51,001 bases of DNA from Thermoleophilaceae bacterium (lineage in GTDB: Bacteria; Actinomycetota; Thermoleophilia; Solirubrobacterales; Thermoleophilaceae), in NCBI GenBank assembly GCA_036378175.1, contig DASUWY010000056.1, positions 1-51,001 on the forward strand, written 5' to 3'. The notes under the pieces are model-generated. The model was not told the origin of the DNA. It was given only the letters and a program-made list of their open reading frames with translations, and searched no databases. Below, one piece after another: positions 1-9,158 of the stretch; positions within the stretch are counted from its first letter, which is position 1, and each line of letters begins with the position of its first letter. A program made the position numbers and the translations under genes.

Positions 1-26
1 CAGCCGCGCCCCGACAGGCCGACCGC

Positions 27-1667
27 GTGAGTTCGCGCCAGCCGCGCCTGCCCGTCGACGGACGCCCGCCGGATGGCCCGACAACACCCGGGGACGGCGG
101 CGGCGGCCGCCGGCTCGCGGTCAGCACGGCATTCTTCTCCGCCGCCACCGGCATCTCGCGGGTAGCGGGGCTCGTGCGGGAGATCATCGCCGCCAGCTAC
201 TTCGGCGTGAGCGGCGCCATGTCGGCGTTCACGATCGCCTTCCAGGTGCCGAACCTGATGCGCGCGCTGTTCGCCGACGCCGCACTGCAGGGCGCCTTCG
301 TGCCCGTGTTCACGGAGCTGCTCGAGAAGGGCAGGCGGCGCGAGGCGATCACGGTCGCCTGGAGCGTGTTCAGCCTGATGGCCGCGCTGCTCGGCGTGGT
401 CACTCTGCTGTTCTTCGCGCTCGCCGGGCCGATCATGTCCGCGGTCACGCCGGGCTTCCACAACTCGCCAGAGCTCCGTCACATGACGATCGTGATGTCG
501 CGGATCATGTTCCCGGTCGTCCTGCTGCTGGCGCTCTCGGGAATCGTCGTCGGCATGCTCAACTCGCTCGGGCACTTCAGCGTGCCCGCGCTCACGCCGG
601 TGATCTGGAACGTGATCATCATCGGCTGCCTCGTCTTCCTGCGCGGCCGCTTCATCTTCCCGCACCAGATCTACGCGTACGCGATCGGCGTTCTGCTCGG
701 CACGATCGCCCAGTTCGTCATCCCGCTGCCGGTCTTATTCAGAGCGGGGATCCCGTTCAAGCTCGTCTTCGACTGGCACAACCCCGACGTCTGGCGGGTG
801 CTCAGGCTGATGCTGCCGGTGACGATCGCGCTTGGGCTCATCAACTTCGACGCCCTCATCAACTCGATCTTCGGCACGCTCGTGTCCGATCAGGCTCCGG
901 CCGCGATCGACAAGGCCTTCCGCATCTACCAGCTGCCGCAGGGCCTGTTCAGCGTCGCGATCGCCACCGTCCTGTTTCCCACCCTCGCGCGTCTGGCGGC
1001 CCGCGGCGATCACCACAACCTGCGCTACCGGATGGCGAACGGCGTGCGCCAGACGCTGCTGTTGCTCATCCCGTCGGCGGTGCTCCTGGCGGTGCTGTCC
1101 GTGCCGATCACCCGGCTCGTGTATCAGCGTGGCGCGTTCGGCGGCGGCGCCACGCACCTCGTCTCGCTGGCACTGCTCTGCTGGTCGTTCTCGCTGCCGT
1201 TCCAGGGCGCGAGCCTGCTCTACTCACGCACCTTCTTCAGCCTCCAGAAGCCCTGGCTCAACACGTCGCTCGCGGGAATCAACCTGCTCGTGAACGCCAC
1301 CTTCTCGGCCATCTTCTACTACCCGTGGGGCATCACCGGGGTGGTGCTCGGGTCGGTGGCGGGAACCTTTGCGATGGCCGTGTCCCAAGCGCTGGTCCTG
1401 CGCAGGGACCTCCACGGAATCGACGGCTACGAGACCGTGCGCACGGTCGCCCGCATCGTCCTGGCCACCATCGCGATGGGGCTCACGAGCTACTTCGTCT
1501 GGTGGATGTTCGACGTCGGGCTCGGCCGCTCGCTGATAGCGCAGATCATCAGTCTGGGCGCCGGAATCGGCGCGGGGATCCTCGTCTACGCGGGCGCCGT
1601 TACCCGGATGAATGTGCCGGAGGCCCACCAGATCCGGCGGCTATTGCTGAACCGAGCAGGGCTCTAG
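27..1667 (+). CDS. murJ: Lipid II flippase MurJ (MviN)
   Basis: Integral membrane flippase that moves the peptidoglycan precursor lipid II across the cytoplasmic membrane. The 546-residue product has a short disordered Pro/Gly-rich N-terminus (about residues 1-28). About 14 hydrophobic helices follow, starting with the family-typical ISRVAGLVREIIAASYFG stretch and including FQVPNLMRALFADAALQGAF and YQRGAFG. The start is GTG at 27; the coding frame has no better start inside the window, but the gene could begin further left. It is followed 10 bases later by lepA on the same strand, so the two may be co-transcribed. Family assignment is firm; the exact start is less certain. Confidence 0.93.
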   Translation: MSSRQPRLPVDGRPPDGPTTPGDGGGGRRLAVSTAFFSAATGISRVAGLVREIIAASYFGVSGAMSAFTIAFQVPNLMRALFADAALQGAFVPVFTELLEKGRRREAITVAWSVFSLMAALLGVVTLLFFALAGPIMSAVTPGFHNSPELRHMTIVMSRIMFPVVLLLALSGIVVGMLNSLGHFSVPALTPVIWNVIIIGCLVFLRGRFIFPHQIYAYAIGVLLGTIAQFVIPLPVLFRAGIPFKLVFDWHNPDVWRVLRLMLPVTIALGLINFDALINSIFGTLVSDQAPAAIDKAFRIYQLPQGLFSVAIATVLFPTLARLAARGDHHNLRYRMANGVRQTLLLLIPSAVLLAVLSVPITRLVYQRGAFGGGATHLVSLALLCWSFSLPFQGASLLYSRTFFSLQKPWLNTSLAGINLLVNATFSAIFYYPWGITGVVLGSVAGTFAMAVSQALVLRRDLHGIDGYETVRTVARIVLATIAMGLTSYFVWWMFDVGLGRSLIAQIISLGAGIGAGILVYAGAVTRMNVPEAHQIRRLLLNRAGL

Positions 1668-1677
1668 CATCAGGTAA

Positions 1678-3504
1678 GTGAGCCGTCCCGCAGCAAACAT
1701 CCGCAACTTCTCGATCATCGCCCACATCGACCATGGGAAGTCGACGCTGGCCGACCGCATCCTCGAGATGACCGGGGCCGTGGACCCGCGCAAGCACCGG
1801 CCGCAGGTGCTCGACAGGATGGAGCTCGAGCGCGAGCGCGGCATCACGATCAAGGCCCAGGCGGTGCGCGTGGAGTACACGGCGCACGATGGCGAGACCT
1901 ATCGCCTGCACCTGATCGACACGCCCGGGCACGTGGACTTCACCTACGAGGTGTCGCGCTCTCTCGCGGCATGCGACGGCGCGCTGCTCGTGGTGGACGC
2001 GGCGCAGGGGGTGGAGGCGCAGACGCTCGCCAACACCTACCTCGCCGTGGACGCCGGGCTCGAGCTGATCCCCGCGCTCAACAAGATCGACCTGCCGGGC
2101 GCCGAGCCCGAGCGCGTGGCCGGCGAGATCCACGAGCTGCTGGGCGAGGATCCCGACGAGGTGATCCGCCTCTCGGCGAAGACAGGCGAGGGCGTGGAGG
2201 ACCTGCTCGAGGCAATCGTCCAGAAGATCCCGCCGCCAGACGGCGACGCCGACGCCCCCGCCCGCGCGCTCATCTTCGACTCCGAGTTCGACCAGTACCG
2301 CGGCGTGATCGCCTACGTGCGTGTGGTCGACGGCGAGCTGCGCAAGAGCGACCCGATCCTCGCGATGCAGACGGGCACGCAGGCCGACATCGACGACATC
2401 GGCTTCTTCTCACCCGAGATGCAGCCGGTGGACGGGCTTCGCGCCGGCGAGGTGGGCTACGTGATCACGGGCGTGAAGGACGTGTCGCAGCTGCGCGTGG
2501 GCGACACGCTCACCACGCGCGCGCGTCCCGCTTCCGAGCCGCTGCCGGGCTACCGCGAGGTCAAGCCGATGGTGTTCTGCGGCCTCTTCCCGGTGGACAC
2601 CGACCAGTTCGAGGACCTGCGCGACGCCCTCGAGAAGCTGGCGCTGAACGACGCCGCGCTGTCGTACGAGCCCGAGACGAGCCAGGCGCTCGGCTTCGGC
2701 TTCCGCTGCGGCTTCCTCGGCCTGCTCCACATGGACATCGTGCGCGAGCGCCTCGAGCGCGAGTACGACCTGGAGCTGCTCGCCACCACGCCGAACGTGG
2801 AGTACGAGGTGACGATGACGAACGGTGACGTGGTGGCGGTGCACTCGCCGTCGGACATGCCGGACCGCGGGCTGATCGAGGAGATCCGCGAGCCGTACAT
2901 CCGCGCGTCGATCCTCTGCCCGAAGGACGCCGTGGGTCCGGTGATGGAGCTGTGCCAGGAGCGGCGCGGAACCCACGTGGACATGAGCTTCCTCTCACCG
3001 CAGCGCGTGCAGATCCAGTACGACCTGCCGCTGGCCGAGATCGTGCTCGACTTCTTCGACCAGCTCAAGTCGCGGACCAAGGGCTACGCGTCGCTCGACT
3101 ACGACCTGATCGGCATGCGCCCGTCCGACCTCGTGAAGCTCGACATCCTGCTTGCCGGCGACATGGTGGACGCGCTCTCAATGGTGGTCCACAAGGACAA
3201 GGCCTACAACGCGGGGCGCGCGATGACCGAGCGCCTGCGCAAGCAGATCCCGCGCCAGCAGTTCGAGGTGGCGATCCAGGCGTCGATCGGCTCGAACATC
3301 ATCGCCCGCGAATCCGTGAAGGCGGTGCGCAAGGACGTGATCGCCAAGTGCTACGGCGGCGACATCACGCGTAAGCGCAAGCTGCTCGAGAAGCAGAAGG
3401 CGGGCAAGAAGCGCATGAAGCAGGTGGGCCGAATCGAGGTGCCCCAGGAGGCCTTCCTGTCCGTGCTGTCGATCGGCGACAGCGGCAGCAACGGCAAGAA
3501 CTAG
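1678..3504 (+). CDS. lepA: Elongation factor 4 (LepA), ribosomal back-translocase GTPase
   Basis: Translational GTPase that binds stalled or mis-translocated ribosomes. The 608-residue protein has the full LepA layout: G1 AHIDHGKST at residues 15-23, G3 DTPGHVDF, G4 NKID, then EF-G-like domains II, III and V. It ends in the LepA-specific C-terminal domain with a Lys-rich [17 protein letters not shown] stretch. Length fits the family (about 600). The start is GTG at 1678, 10 bases after the murJ stop. Its TAG stop lies inside a CTAG tetramer shared with the stop of the convergent P450 gene, so the two genes overlap by 4 bases tail to tail. Confidence 0.97.
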   Translation: MSRPAANIRNFSIIAHIDHGKSTLADRILEMTGAVDPRKHRPQVLDRMELERERGITIKAQAVRVEYTAHDGETYRLHLIDTPGHVDFTYEVSRSLAACDGALLVVDAAQGVEAQTLANTYLAVDAGLELIPALNKIDLPGAEPERVAGEIHELLGEDPDEVIRLSAKTGEGVEDLLEAIVQKIPPPDGDADAPARALIFDSEFDQYRGVIAYVRVVDGELRKSDPILAMQTGTQADIDDIGFFSPEMQPVDGLRAGEVGYVITGVKDVSQLRVGDTLTTRARPASEPLPGYREVKPMVFCGLFPVDTDQFEDLRDALEKLALNDAALSYEPETSQALGFGFRCGFLGLLHMDIVRERLEREYDLELLATTPNVEYEVTMTNGDVVAVHSPSDMPDRGLIEEIREPYIRASILCPKDAVGPVMELCQERRGTHVDMSFLSPQRVQIQYDLPLAEIVLDFFDQLKSRTKGYASLDYDLIGMRPSDLVKLDILLAGDMVDALSMVVHKDKAYNAGRAMTERLRKQIPRQQFEVAIQASIGSNIIARESVKAVRKDVIAKCYGGDITRKRKLLEKQKAGKKRMKQVGRIEVPQEAFLSVLSIGDSGSNGKN

Positions 3505-4919
3505 CGCGCTTCGAGCACGCGCACGGGCAGCCCGCGCTTCGGGCTGAGCGTGGGCATCATGCGGATGCTCAGCTCGTAGTCCGGGTCGAGCTCGAGCCGG
3601 AAGCGCTGAAGCAGCATCGCCGCCATCGTCTTGATCTCGAGCTGGCCGAAGCGCATGCCGATGCAGGTGCGCGAACCGCCGCCGAAGGGCACGTACGCGC
3701 CCTTCGGCAGCGCGGCCTTGCGCTCCGGAGTGAAGCGCTGCGGGTCGAACCGGTCAGGGTCCGGGAACACCGACGGGATGCGGTGGCTCGCCCACGAGCA
3801 GTAGTTCACGAGTGCGCCCGACGGCACGGCGGTGCCGGCGAACTCGAAGCTCTCGACAGACCGCCGCGGCCCGACCCACGCGGGCGGGTACATGCGCAAC
3901 GTCTCGTCCATGACCATCTCGAGCTCCGGCATCGCGGTGACGAGCTCCTCGGCCGTGGGATCGCGGCCGGTGAGCACGCTGTCGACCTCCGCGGTCGCCC
4001 GCGCAAGTGCCTCCGGCGCTCGGAGGAGCTCGTAGAAGAGGAAGGTGACCGTGGAGGTGGTGGTGTCGTGGCCGGCGAACAGCAGCGTGATCAGGTGGTC
4101 GCGCACCTCGCGGTCGGACAGCGGCTCGCCGGCGTCGTCGGTGGCCTCGAGCAGCACGCTCATCAGGTCCTCGCGCCGCTCACCGCTCGCGCGTCGGCGC
4201 CCGATCTCCTCGTAGATGAGGAAGTCCAGCCGCCGGCGGTGCTTCTGCATGTGGTTGAACGGCGAGAAGGGGCCGCGCATGACCTGCAGCAGGTAGTCGC
4301 GCCCCCAGAAGGCGAGCGCCTCCTCGAACTCGTCGGCGGCGTGGAGATCCTCGCCGCGGTCGGGGTCGAAGCCGAGCAGCGCGCGCATCGCGATCCGCAG
4401 GGCGAGGGCGCGGGTCCGGTGGTACAGGTCGATCGTCTGGCCCGGGCGCCACGACTCGAGGGCGTGCCCGATCTCCTCGACCATCGTGCCCGCAGTCTGC
4501 GCCACGCGCTCGCGGTGAAACGAGGGCAGCATCACCTTGCGCGACTGGCGGTGGTACGGCCCGTCGATCGTGAGCAGCCCGTCGCCGAGCAGCGGAATCA
4601 GGTCGCCCATGCTCCCGTCGCGCCAGCGGAACTTCGACGCGTTCGAGACCGTGAGGTAGTGGTTCGCCTCCGGGCCGAGCATGAACACCACCGGGCTGTG
4701 AAGGATCCGCAGCGAGAACACGGGGCCGAAGCGCTCGTAGCAGTCGAGCAGGATCGGCAGCGGGTCCTGAGAGAAGCGGCGCGTGCGCGGGAGGCTGAAA
4801 CTCATGAGCCCCGGCGGGAACGGAATCCCGGACGACCTCGCGGCGCGCTCGGTGCCGATGTCGAACGCGATCCGCCGCAGCGGATTGGTGGTGGGAGCGG
4901 GCACGAGCGAGGCCGACAT
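3501..4919 (-). CDS. Cytochrome P450 monooxygenase
   Basis: Haem-thiolate monooxygenase, soluble, 472 residues from the ATG at 4919. Visible P450 landmarks are the I-helix oxygen-activation motif AGHDTTTS, the K-helix DETLRMYPP (ExxR), and the haem loop [10 protein letters not shown] with the thiolate Cys near residue 419. The reading frame stays open upstream to 5207, but that part overlaps the TetR gene, so the start 11 bases after the TetR stop is preferred. The gene lies downstream of the TetR regulator on the same strand and is probably its co-transcribed target. No ferredoxin or reductase partner is adjacent. Substrate unknown; the neighbouring exporter suggests detoxification of a lipophilic compound (inference). 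Confidence 0.93.
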   Translation of the reverse strand: MSASLVPAPTTNPLRRIAFDIGTERAARSSGIPFPPGLMSFSLPRTRRFSQDPLPILLDCYERFGPVFSLRILHSPVVFMLGPEANHYLTVSNASKFRWRDGSMGDLIPLLGDGLLTIDGPYHRQSRKVMLPSFHRERVAQTAGTMVEEIGHALESWRPGQTIDLYHRTRALALRIAMRALLGFDPDRGEDLHAADEFEEALAFWGRDYLLQVMRGPFSPFNHMQKHRRRLDFLIYEEIGRRRASGERREDLMSVLLEATDDAGEPLSDREVRDHLITLLFAGHDTTTSTVTFLFYELLRAPEALARATAEVDSVLTGRDPTAEELVTAMPELEMVMDETLRMYPPAWVGPRRSVESFEFAGTAVPSGALVNYCSWASHRIPSVFPDPDRFDPQRFTPERKAALPKGAYVPFGGGSRTCIGMRFGQLEIKTMAAMLLQRFRLELDPDYELSIRMMPTLSPKRGLPVRVLEAR

Positions 4920-4930
4920 CTGCGGAAAGC

Positions 4931-5656
4931 CTACCCGCGGCGTTTGGCGGATCTTGCGAGCGCGGCCACGCCCTGCACGAGCACGTCGAACGCGAAGTCG
5001 AGCCGCTCGTCCCGCTCCGGCTCCGTCAGCAACTCGGCCATCGCGGCGAGGTTCGGAAAGCGGTCTGCGGGGAGCGCCGCAAAGTAGTCGTTCACCTGGC
5101 GGTAGTACGCGTCGATCTCCTCGTTGCTCGAGTCGACCGGATAGAGCGACTCCTCGTACGCGAGCGAGTTGACCCCGAGCGACACGAAGTCCATCGCGAG
5201 CGCACACACGCGGTCGGGCACTCCGCCCGCGCGGAGGATGGCCAGCATTCCCTCGCCCACGCGCAACATGTTCGGCCCGATCGGGACGCGAGCCATGCTC
5301 ACGAACGCGATGTCCCGGTGGGCCACGAGCACCTCGTAGAGCTGGCGCAGAGCGTCCCTCAGCTGCTCCTCCCAGCGCCGCTTGTCGGGTTCCGGAAGCT
5401 GGACCTCGCCGAGCACGCGGTCGTACACGAGCACCATGAGCTCGTCCTTGTTCGCGACGTGGGCGTAGAGGGAGGCCGGGCCTGTCTCGAGGCGGTCGGC
5501 CACGGCGCGCATGCTCAGACCCTCGAGCCCCTCGCCGTCCACGATCGCGAGTGCCGCGTCGACGATTGCCTCGCGATTGAGCGTGCGGCGCTTGCGCGCG
5601 TCGGACCGGCGAGTACCTGGGCGCAGCGGCGGTTCGGGCAGGGGCTCGGCGGCCAT
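4931..5656 (-). CDS. TetR/AcrR-family transcriptional regulator
   Basis: 241-residue repressor-type protein. An N-terminal basic leader (DARKRRTLNREAIVDAALAI) is followed by a TetR HTH, MRAVADRLETGPASLYAHVANKDEL written across about residues 48-72, then a TetR_C-type ligand domain ending near RDERLDFAFDVLVQGVAAL. It is transcribed away from the drug exporter at 5753 across a 96-base region full of GTTCG/CGAAC half-sites. It is followed by the P450 gene with an 11-base gap. The arrangement suggests that it autoregulates and controls both the P450 and the exporter in response to a small ligand (inference). Confidence 0.92.
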   Translation of the reverse strand: MAAEPLPEPPLRPGTRRSDARKRRTLNREAIVDAALAIVDGEGLEGLSMRAVADRLETGPASLYAHVANKDELMVLVYDRVLGEVQLPEPDKRRWEEQLRDALRQLYEVLVAHRDIAFVSMARVPIGPNMLRVGEGMLAILRAGGVPDRVCALAMDFVSLGVNSLAYEESLYPVDSSNEEIDAYYRQVNDYFAALPADRFPNLAAMAELLTEPERDERLDFAFDVLVQGVAALARSAKRRG

Positions 5657-5686
5657 GTGTGACGAGAGTCTAGTTGCAGCGATCAG

Positions 5687-5731
5687 TGTTCGTGTGATAG
5701 AACGCTGTTCGTCCTATACGAACGCTGTTCG
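5687..5731. promoter_or_regulatory. Putative operator array for the TetR regulator
   Basis: The divergent TetR/MFS intergenic region contains TGTTCG at 5687, 5706 and 5726, about two helical turns apart. The 12-mer GAACGCTGTTCG occurs twice (5700-5711, 5720-5731), and there is a perfect inverted repeat GTTCGT-N5-ACGAAC (5707-5723). The spacing and position between divergent genes are typical of TetR operators. A gene-specific binding claim is inference. Confidence 0.65.
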
Positions 5732-5752
5732 ACAAGTAAGGAAACTCGCGCA

Positions 5753-7228
5753 ATGACCTCCACCTCCTCAGCCCACCCGCGCAGGTGGCTCATCCTGTTC
5801 GTGATCCTCGCGGCCGAGTGCATGGACCTGCTCGACGCGACGATCGTGAACGTCGCCACCCCGTCCATCCGCGAGACCCTTCACACCACTGCATCGCAGC
5901 TTCAATGGATCGTGGGCGGCTACTCGCTCGCGTTCAGCGTCGGCCTCGTGACCGGCGGCCGGCTGGGTGACATCTTCGGGCGGCGCCGTCTGTTCCTGAT
6001 CGGCGCGGCCGGCTTCACGTCCGCCTCGCTGCTGTGCGCGCTGGCGAGCTCGCCCGGCATGCTGATCGCCTTCCGCCTCGTGCAGGGTGCGTTCGGCGCG
6101 CTGATGATCCCGCAGGGCCTCGGCGTGGTGAAGGAGGTGTTCCCGACGGAGGAGCTGCCAAAGGCTTTCGGCATCTGGGGTCCCGTGATGGGCCTCGCCG
6201 CGGTGTTCGGGCCGGTGGTCGGCGGCGCGCTCGTGAGCGCGGACCTGTTCAGCGACCCGTGGCGCGCGATCTTCTTCGTCAACCTGCCGCTCGGCCTGGC
6301 CGGCATCCTCGGCGCGTACCGCGTGATGCCGGAGTCACGCTCGCCGCGCAGGCTCACGCTCGACTTCGGCGGCGCGGCGATCTTCAGCGTCGCGGCGGTG
6401 CTGCTCGTGTACCCGCTGATCCAGGGACGCGAGTCAGGCTGGCCAGCGTGGGCATTCGTGTCCATGGCGGCGAGCATCGTCGCGTTCGTGCTGTTCGCCC
6501 TGTACGAGCGGCAGCGTGAGCGGCGCGGCCGCGACCCGCTCGTGGTGCCGAGCATCTTCTCGAAGCCCGGCTACGTGAGCGGCACGCTGATCATCCTCGT
6601 GTTCTTCTCGGGGATGGCGGGAGTGCTGCTCGTGCCGACCCTCTACTTCCAGATCGCGCTCGGCTACAGCCCGATCCACTCGGGGCTCACGCTCATTCCA
6701 TGGGCGCTCGGCACAGCCATCGGCGCCGGCCTCTCCGGCGGCTGGCTCGGCCCGAAGTACGGGCGGCCGGTGATACAGGGCGGCACCATCGTGCTGTTCG
6801 GAGGGCTCATGTGGATGATCGCGGCGATCCACTCGAACGGCGCTTCGCTCACGAGCTGGGATCTCGTGCCCCCCGAGCTCCTGCTCGGGATCGGCATGGG
6901 CCTGCTGATCGCGCCGCTGTTCAGCATCATCCTGGCGGCCGTGAACGACGAGGAGGTGGGCTCCGCCTCCGGCGTGCTCAACGCGATCCAGCAGCTCGGA
7001 TCGGCGGTGGGCGTGGCGGTGATCGGGACCGTGTTCTTCTCGGTGCTGTCTCACTCCGGCTTCCAGCGCGCAACCGAGCGAAGCCTGTGGGTGGTGGCCG
7101 GGATCTCGCTGCTCGTGCTGGCCCTCACGCCCATCCTGCCGCGCCACGGCCGGCCGGAGGAGGACCTGCTCGGCGCGGGTGACGACGGGCCGATTCCGCG
7201 AGAGGCGGTTCTCGCCGACCAGAGCTAG
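5753..7228 (+). CDS. DHA2-family (EmrB/QacA) MFS multidrug exporter
   Basis: 491-residue, about 14-TM proton-coupled drug exporter. Landmarks are the DHA2 motif near the first helix (CMDLLDATIVNVATPSI), motif A GGRLGDIFGRRR, motif B RLVQGAFGALMIPQGLG and motif C GPVVGGALV. The ATG at 5753 is preceded by TAAGGAAA about 9 bases upstream. It is divergent from the TetR gene across the operator array, so it is the likely repressed efflux target. Pairing with the P450 suggests modification plus export of one xenobiotic (inference). The substrate cannot be read from sequence. Confidence 0.93.
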   Translation: MTSTSSAHPRRWLILFVILAAECMDLLDATIVNVATPSIRETLHTTASQLQWIVGGYSLAFSVGLVTGGRLGDIFGRRRLFLIGAAGFTSASLLCALASSPGMLIAFRLVQGAFGALMIPQGLGVVKEVFPTEELPKAFGIWGPVMGLAAVFGPVVGGALVSADLFSDPWRAIFFVNLPLGLAGILGAYRVMPESRSPRRLTLDFGGAAIFSVAAVLLVYPLIQGRESGWPAWAFVSMAASIVAFVLFALYERQRERRGRDPLVVPSIFSKPGYVSGTLIILVFFSGMAGVLLVPTLYFQIALGYSPIHSGLTLIPWALGTAIGAGLSGGWLGPKYGRPVIQGGTIVLFGGLMWMIAAIHSNGASLTSWDLVPPELLLGIGMGLLIAPLFSIILAAVNDEEVGSASGVLNAIQQLGSAVGVAVIGTVFFSVLSHSGFQRATERSLWVVAGISLLVLALTPILPRHGRPEEDLLGAGDDGPIPREAVLADQS

Positions 7229-7243
7229 ACTCGACAGCGATTT

Positions 7244-7317
7244 CGGGGCGTGGCGCAGCCTGGTAGCGCGCACCGTTCGGGTCGGTGAGGTCCCCGGTTC
7301 AAATCCGGGCGCCCCGA
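7244..7317 (+). tRNA. tRNA-Pro (anticodon CGG)
   Basis: A complete cloverleaf can be drawn: acceptor CGGGGCG (7244-7250) with CGCCCCG (7310-7316); D stem GCGC/GCGC (7253-7256, 7266-7269); anticodon stem CACCG/CGGTG with loop TTCGGGT (7276-7282) giving anticodon CGG; T stem CCCGG/CCGGG with loop TTCAAAT; discriminator A7317. CCA is not encoded. The 3' end takes part in a larger inverted repeat described separately. Confidence 0.96.
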
Positions 7318-7432
7318 TTTCGCGGCATCTAAGCGCCGCTGGCTGTGTCGCCGTGTCGCCGGATGTGCAGAGCACTATCCGGCGGACAGCTCCTTGACAG
7401 CGACGCTTAGTTGCACGCGAAATCGGGGCGCC
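7308..7432. repeat. Long inverted repeat that includes the 3' end of tRNA-Pro
   Basis: GGCGCCCCGATTTCGCG (7308-7324) is perfectly complementary to 7416-7432. The complementarity continues inward, with few mismatches, through CTAAGCG..CGCTG (from about 7330) against its partner (7396-7410). A further nested stem follows: CGCCGGAT (7357-7364) with ATCCGGCG (7377-7384), then GTGC (7365-7368) with GCAC (7372-7375). The whole can fold as one hairpin of about 125 bases. It may be a bidirectional terminator, a tRNA-derived duplication or a decayed mobile scrap; the sequence alone does not decide. Confidence 0.75.
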
Positions 7433-7442
7433 TTCGGCGCCC
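7426..7442 (-). terminator. Hairpin downstream of corA-type gene
   Basis: GGGCGCC-TTC-GGCGCCC, a perfect 7-bp stem with a 3-base loop, begins one base after the stop of the minus-strand CorA-type gene. No T-tract is present, so it is either a weak intrinsic terminator or a 3'-end stabilising hairpin. Confidence 0.5.
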
Positions 7443-7443
7443 T

Positions 7444-8379
7444 CTACTGAGGGCTCTGGCTGCGCTCTGGCTCCACTGGGCTCCGGCGCCGTATCGCGAG
7501 CAAAGTGGCTACCACGCCCACCAGGCAGCTTCCTACTCCCAGCAGGAAGAAGGCTGCTGGGCTGTTGATGTGGCGCACCAGCCAGCCGAAGTTCATTCCG
7601 AAGAAGCCGGTGACGAATGTGAGCGGGAGGAACACGGTGGCCACGACCGTCAGCCAGTAGGTCGTCTCGTTCAGGCGCAGGTCGATCATGCGGGTGACCG
7701 AGTCCGCCGCGGCGTCGATCGCCTCCACGAGCCGGTTGATCTGGTCGCCGACGTAGTCGAAGTAGTGCTCGCTGTCAGGCTCGAGCCCCTCCACCCGCCC
7801 GATCTCGTGGCTCACGCGGGCGAACGTGCCTCGCAGCGGCGCCACCTGACGCCTGGCGCGGGTGAGGTCGGACGTGATCTGGCGCAGGGTCTCGTTGCGC
7901 ACGCCGGTGCTACGGAGGTCGACGGTGCGCCCCAGGAGCTCCTCCACCTTGTCGTCGACCTCGGTGAGCTTGTCGAAGTGGGTGATGAGCATCGCCTCGA
8001 GCACCGCATAGATCAGGTACTGCTCGCTTCGCCCCTGCGGCGACTCGATCTCGAGCACGTCCGGGAGTGACACCGGCGCGGAATGAGCGGTGAGGACGTA
8101 GTCGCCGCTCACGAGCACGTGCACTTCCACCGGCTCGTCTTCCACGAAGCAGCTGAACAGGAACACCACGTGGTCGCCGTCCACGTGGAATTTCCGCGAG
8201 CGGTGCACCTGCGGGTCGAACTCGAGCAGCGGCTGCAGCGCATGGTCGGGAAGACCGAGCACGTCCCGGAGCTCGCCGCGCGTTCGCTCGTCCGCCACGA
8301 GGTCGGCCCAGAAGAACCGACCCTCGGCCCGCAGCGCGGCCGCGCGCTCACGATTCAGCCCACGGAGGATCTCGCCCAT
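7444..8379 (-). CDS. CorA-type magnesium/cobalt channel protein
   Basis: 311-residue divalent-cation channel of the CorA/ZntB superfamily. A long cytoplasmic alpha/beta plus coiled-coil part occupies residues 1 to about 245. Two C-terminal TM helices are joined by the selectivity loop GMN, seen in FFGMNFGWLV, and a short Arg-rich tail follows. The second half of the soluble part (TRARRQVAPLRGTFARVSHEIGR written over about 178-200) is the typical stalk helix. Mg2+ is the usual substrate, but Zn2+ or Co2+ transport cannot be excluded. Divergence from CorA proper means no gene symbol is assigned. Confidence 0.9.
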   Translation of the reverse strand: MGEILRGLNRERAAALRAEGRFFWADLVADERTRGELRDVLGLPDHALQPLLEFDPQVHRSRKFHVDGDHVVFLFSCFVEDEPVEVHVLVSGDYVLTAHSAPVSLPDVLEIESPQGRSEQYLIYAVLEAMLITHFDKLTEVDDKVEELLGRTVDLRSTGVRNETLRQITSDLTRARRQVAPLRGTFARVSHEIGRVEGLEPDSEHYFDYVGDQINRLVEAIDAAADSVTRMIDLRLNETTYWLTVVATVFLPLTFVTGFFGMNFGWLVRHINSPAAFFLLGVGSCLVGVVATLLAIRRRSPVEPERSQSPQ

Positions 8380-8420
8380 CTGTGCGCCAGGCTACGGAGC
8401 GACGAGGACGGTGACGGTCG

Positions 8421-8867
8421 TCAGTTGCTCAGGTAGAGCGCCACATCGATCACTATCGCCAGGGTGATCGCGGCGATCGTCGCTCTGAGGAGTCCCGCGG
8501 TGCGCGCGGCCCGGCCCCACTCGGCCTGACGCGCCCGCAGCCGGTTCACGCGGCGGGCCTGCCTAACGCCCGCTCCCGTGGCCAGCACCAGGGCGGCGGT
8601 GAGAACGATGAGCGTGGTGAGCTCCGCGGTCCAGCGCTCACCCTCGATGAGGGCCCCGCCGGTGGCGATCGCAAGGGCGAGTGCAGCGCCACCCACCACG
8701 GCGTAGCGTCTTCCGAGCGCGCGGAAGAAGGCCACCTGCGCCGGCGGGTCGAGGACCTGGCGTGCTGTGCGGGTGACCACCGCCAGCGCTGCGAGGCTGC
8801 CGATCCACACGGCCGCCGCCAGGAGGTTGAGGATGAGCAGCGGCGCGCTCACCGCGACGGGTGCCAT
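8421..8867 (-). CDS. Four-helix membrane protein, CopD-like
   Basis: 148-residue hydrophobic protein with about four TM segments. Its first helix, NLLAAAVWIGSLAALAVV, followed by a polar loop and AVVGGAALALAIATGGALI, resembles the CopD/DUF4149 membrane fold. No metal-binding His or Cys cluster is visible, so a copper role is not supported. The chosen ATG at 8867 overlaps the TGA of the upstream 75-residue membrane gene as TGATG, indicating translational coupling. Both genes lie on the divergent side of the O1 palindrome, so they may belong to the same regulon as the ferredoxin. Confidence 0.7.
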   Translation of the reverse strand: MAPVAVSAPLLILNLLAAAVWIGSLAALAVVTRTARQVLDPPAQVAFFRALGRRYAVVGGAALALAIATGGALIEGERWTAELTTLIVLTAALVLATGAGVRQARRVNRLRARQAEWGRAARTAGLLRATIAAITLAIVIDVALYLSN

Positions 8868-9094
8868 CACGCAGTGGGTGGCTCGGACCTGTCGGCGAGC
8901 GCGCGGGCGAGACCCCAGAGCACGGCGGCAGTCATCCCCAGGTGGATGGCCATCGCGACCCCGAGCACCCACCAGCCGCCGAGCGCGCCAACCGCCCACA
9001 CCGCCACCACCACGAGAAAGGTGGCCAGCGCGAAGAGGAAGAGCAAACCGAGCCCGCCGCGTCCTTCGACCGGGGAAGAGCTGGGATCGCTCAT
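8867..9094 (-). CDS. Small two-helix membrane protein
   Basis: 75-residue protein with two predicted TM helices (about residues 14-37 and 40-64) and polar ends. No family is recognised. Its start at 9094 faces the O1 palindrome 23 bases away, with AGGAGG-like purines just upstream on the minus strand. It is coupled to the CopD-like gene by a TGATG overlap. Position and regulatory sharing link it to the nitrosative-stress cluster, but no function can be read from it. Confidence 0.65.
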   Translation of the reverse strand: MSDPSSSPVEGRGGLGLLFLFALATFLVVVAVWAVGALGGWWVLGVAMAIHLGMTAAVLWGLARALADRSEPPTA

Positions 9095-9116
9095 GGCGTG
9101 CCTCCTTGCTTCAGAT

Positions 9117-9139
9117 TTTTCACAGTGCCACTATGAAAA
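9117..9139. promoter_or_regulatory. Operator O1 of the TTTTCAYA-N7-TRTGAAAA regulon
   Basis: TTTTCACA (9117-9124), 7-base spacer GTGCCAC, TATGAAAA (9132-9139). The dyad extends two further bases on each side. It lies between the divergent small membrane gene (start 9094) and the ferredoxin gene (start 9192), so it can serve both. Confidence 0.75.
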
Positions 9140-9158
9140 ATACCAGGGCACGTGCTAC

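Noticed and set aside
3783-5087. 434-codon plus-strand open frame opposite the P450 gene
   Set aside because: Arg/His-rich composition of an antisense frame; the P450 on the other strand has all family motifs.
4920-5207. N-terminal extension of the P450 frame into the TetR gene
   Set aside because: Overlaps the TetR coding region in another frame; Arg-rich, not P450-like.
7244-7432. tRNA-Pro 3' repeat as a phage or island attachment site
   Set aside because: The repeat is inverted, not direct, and no integrase or island genes follow.
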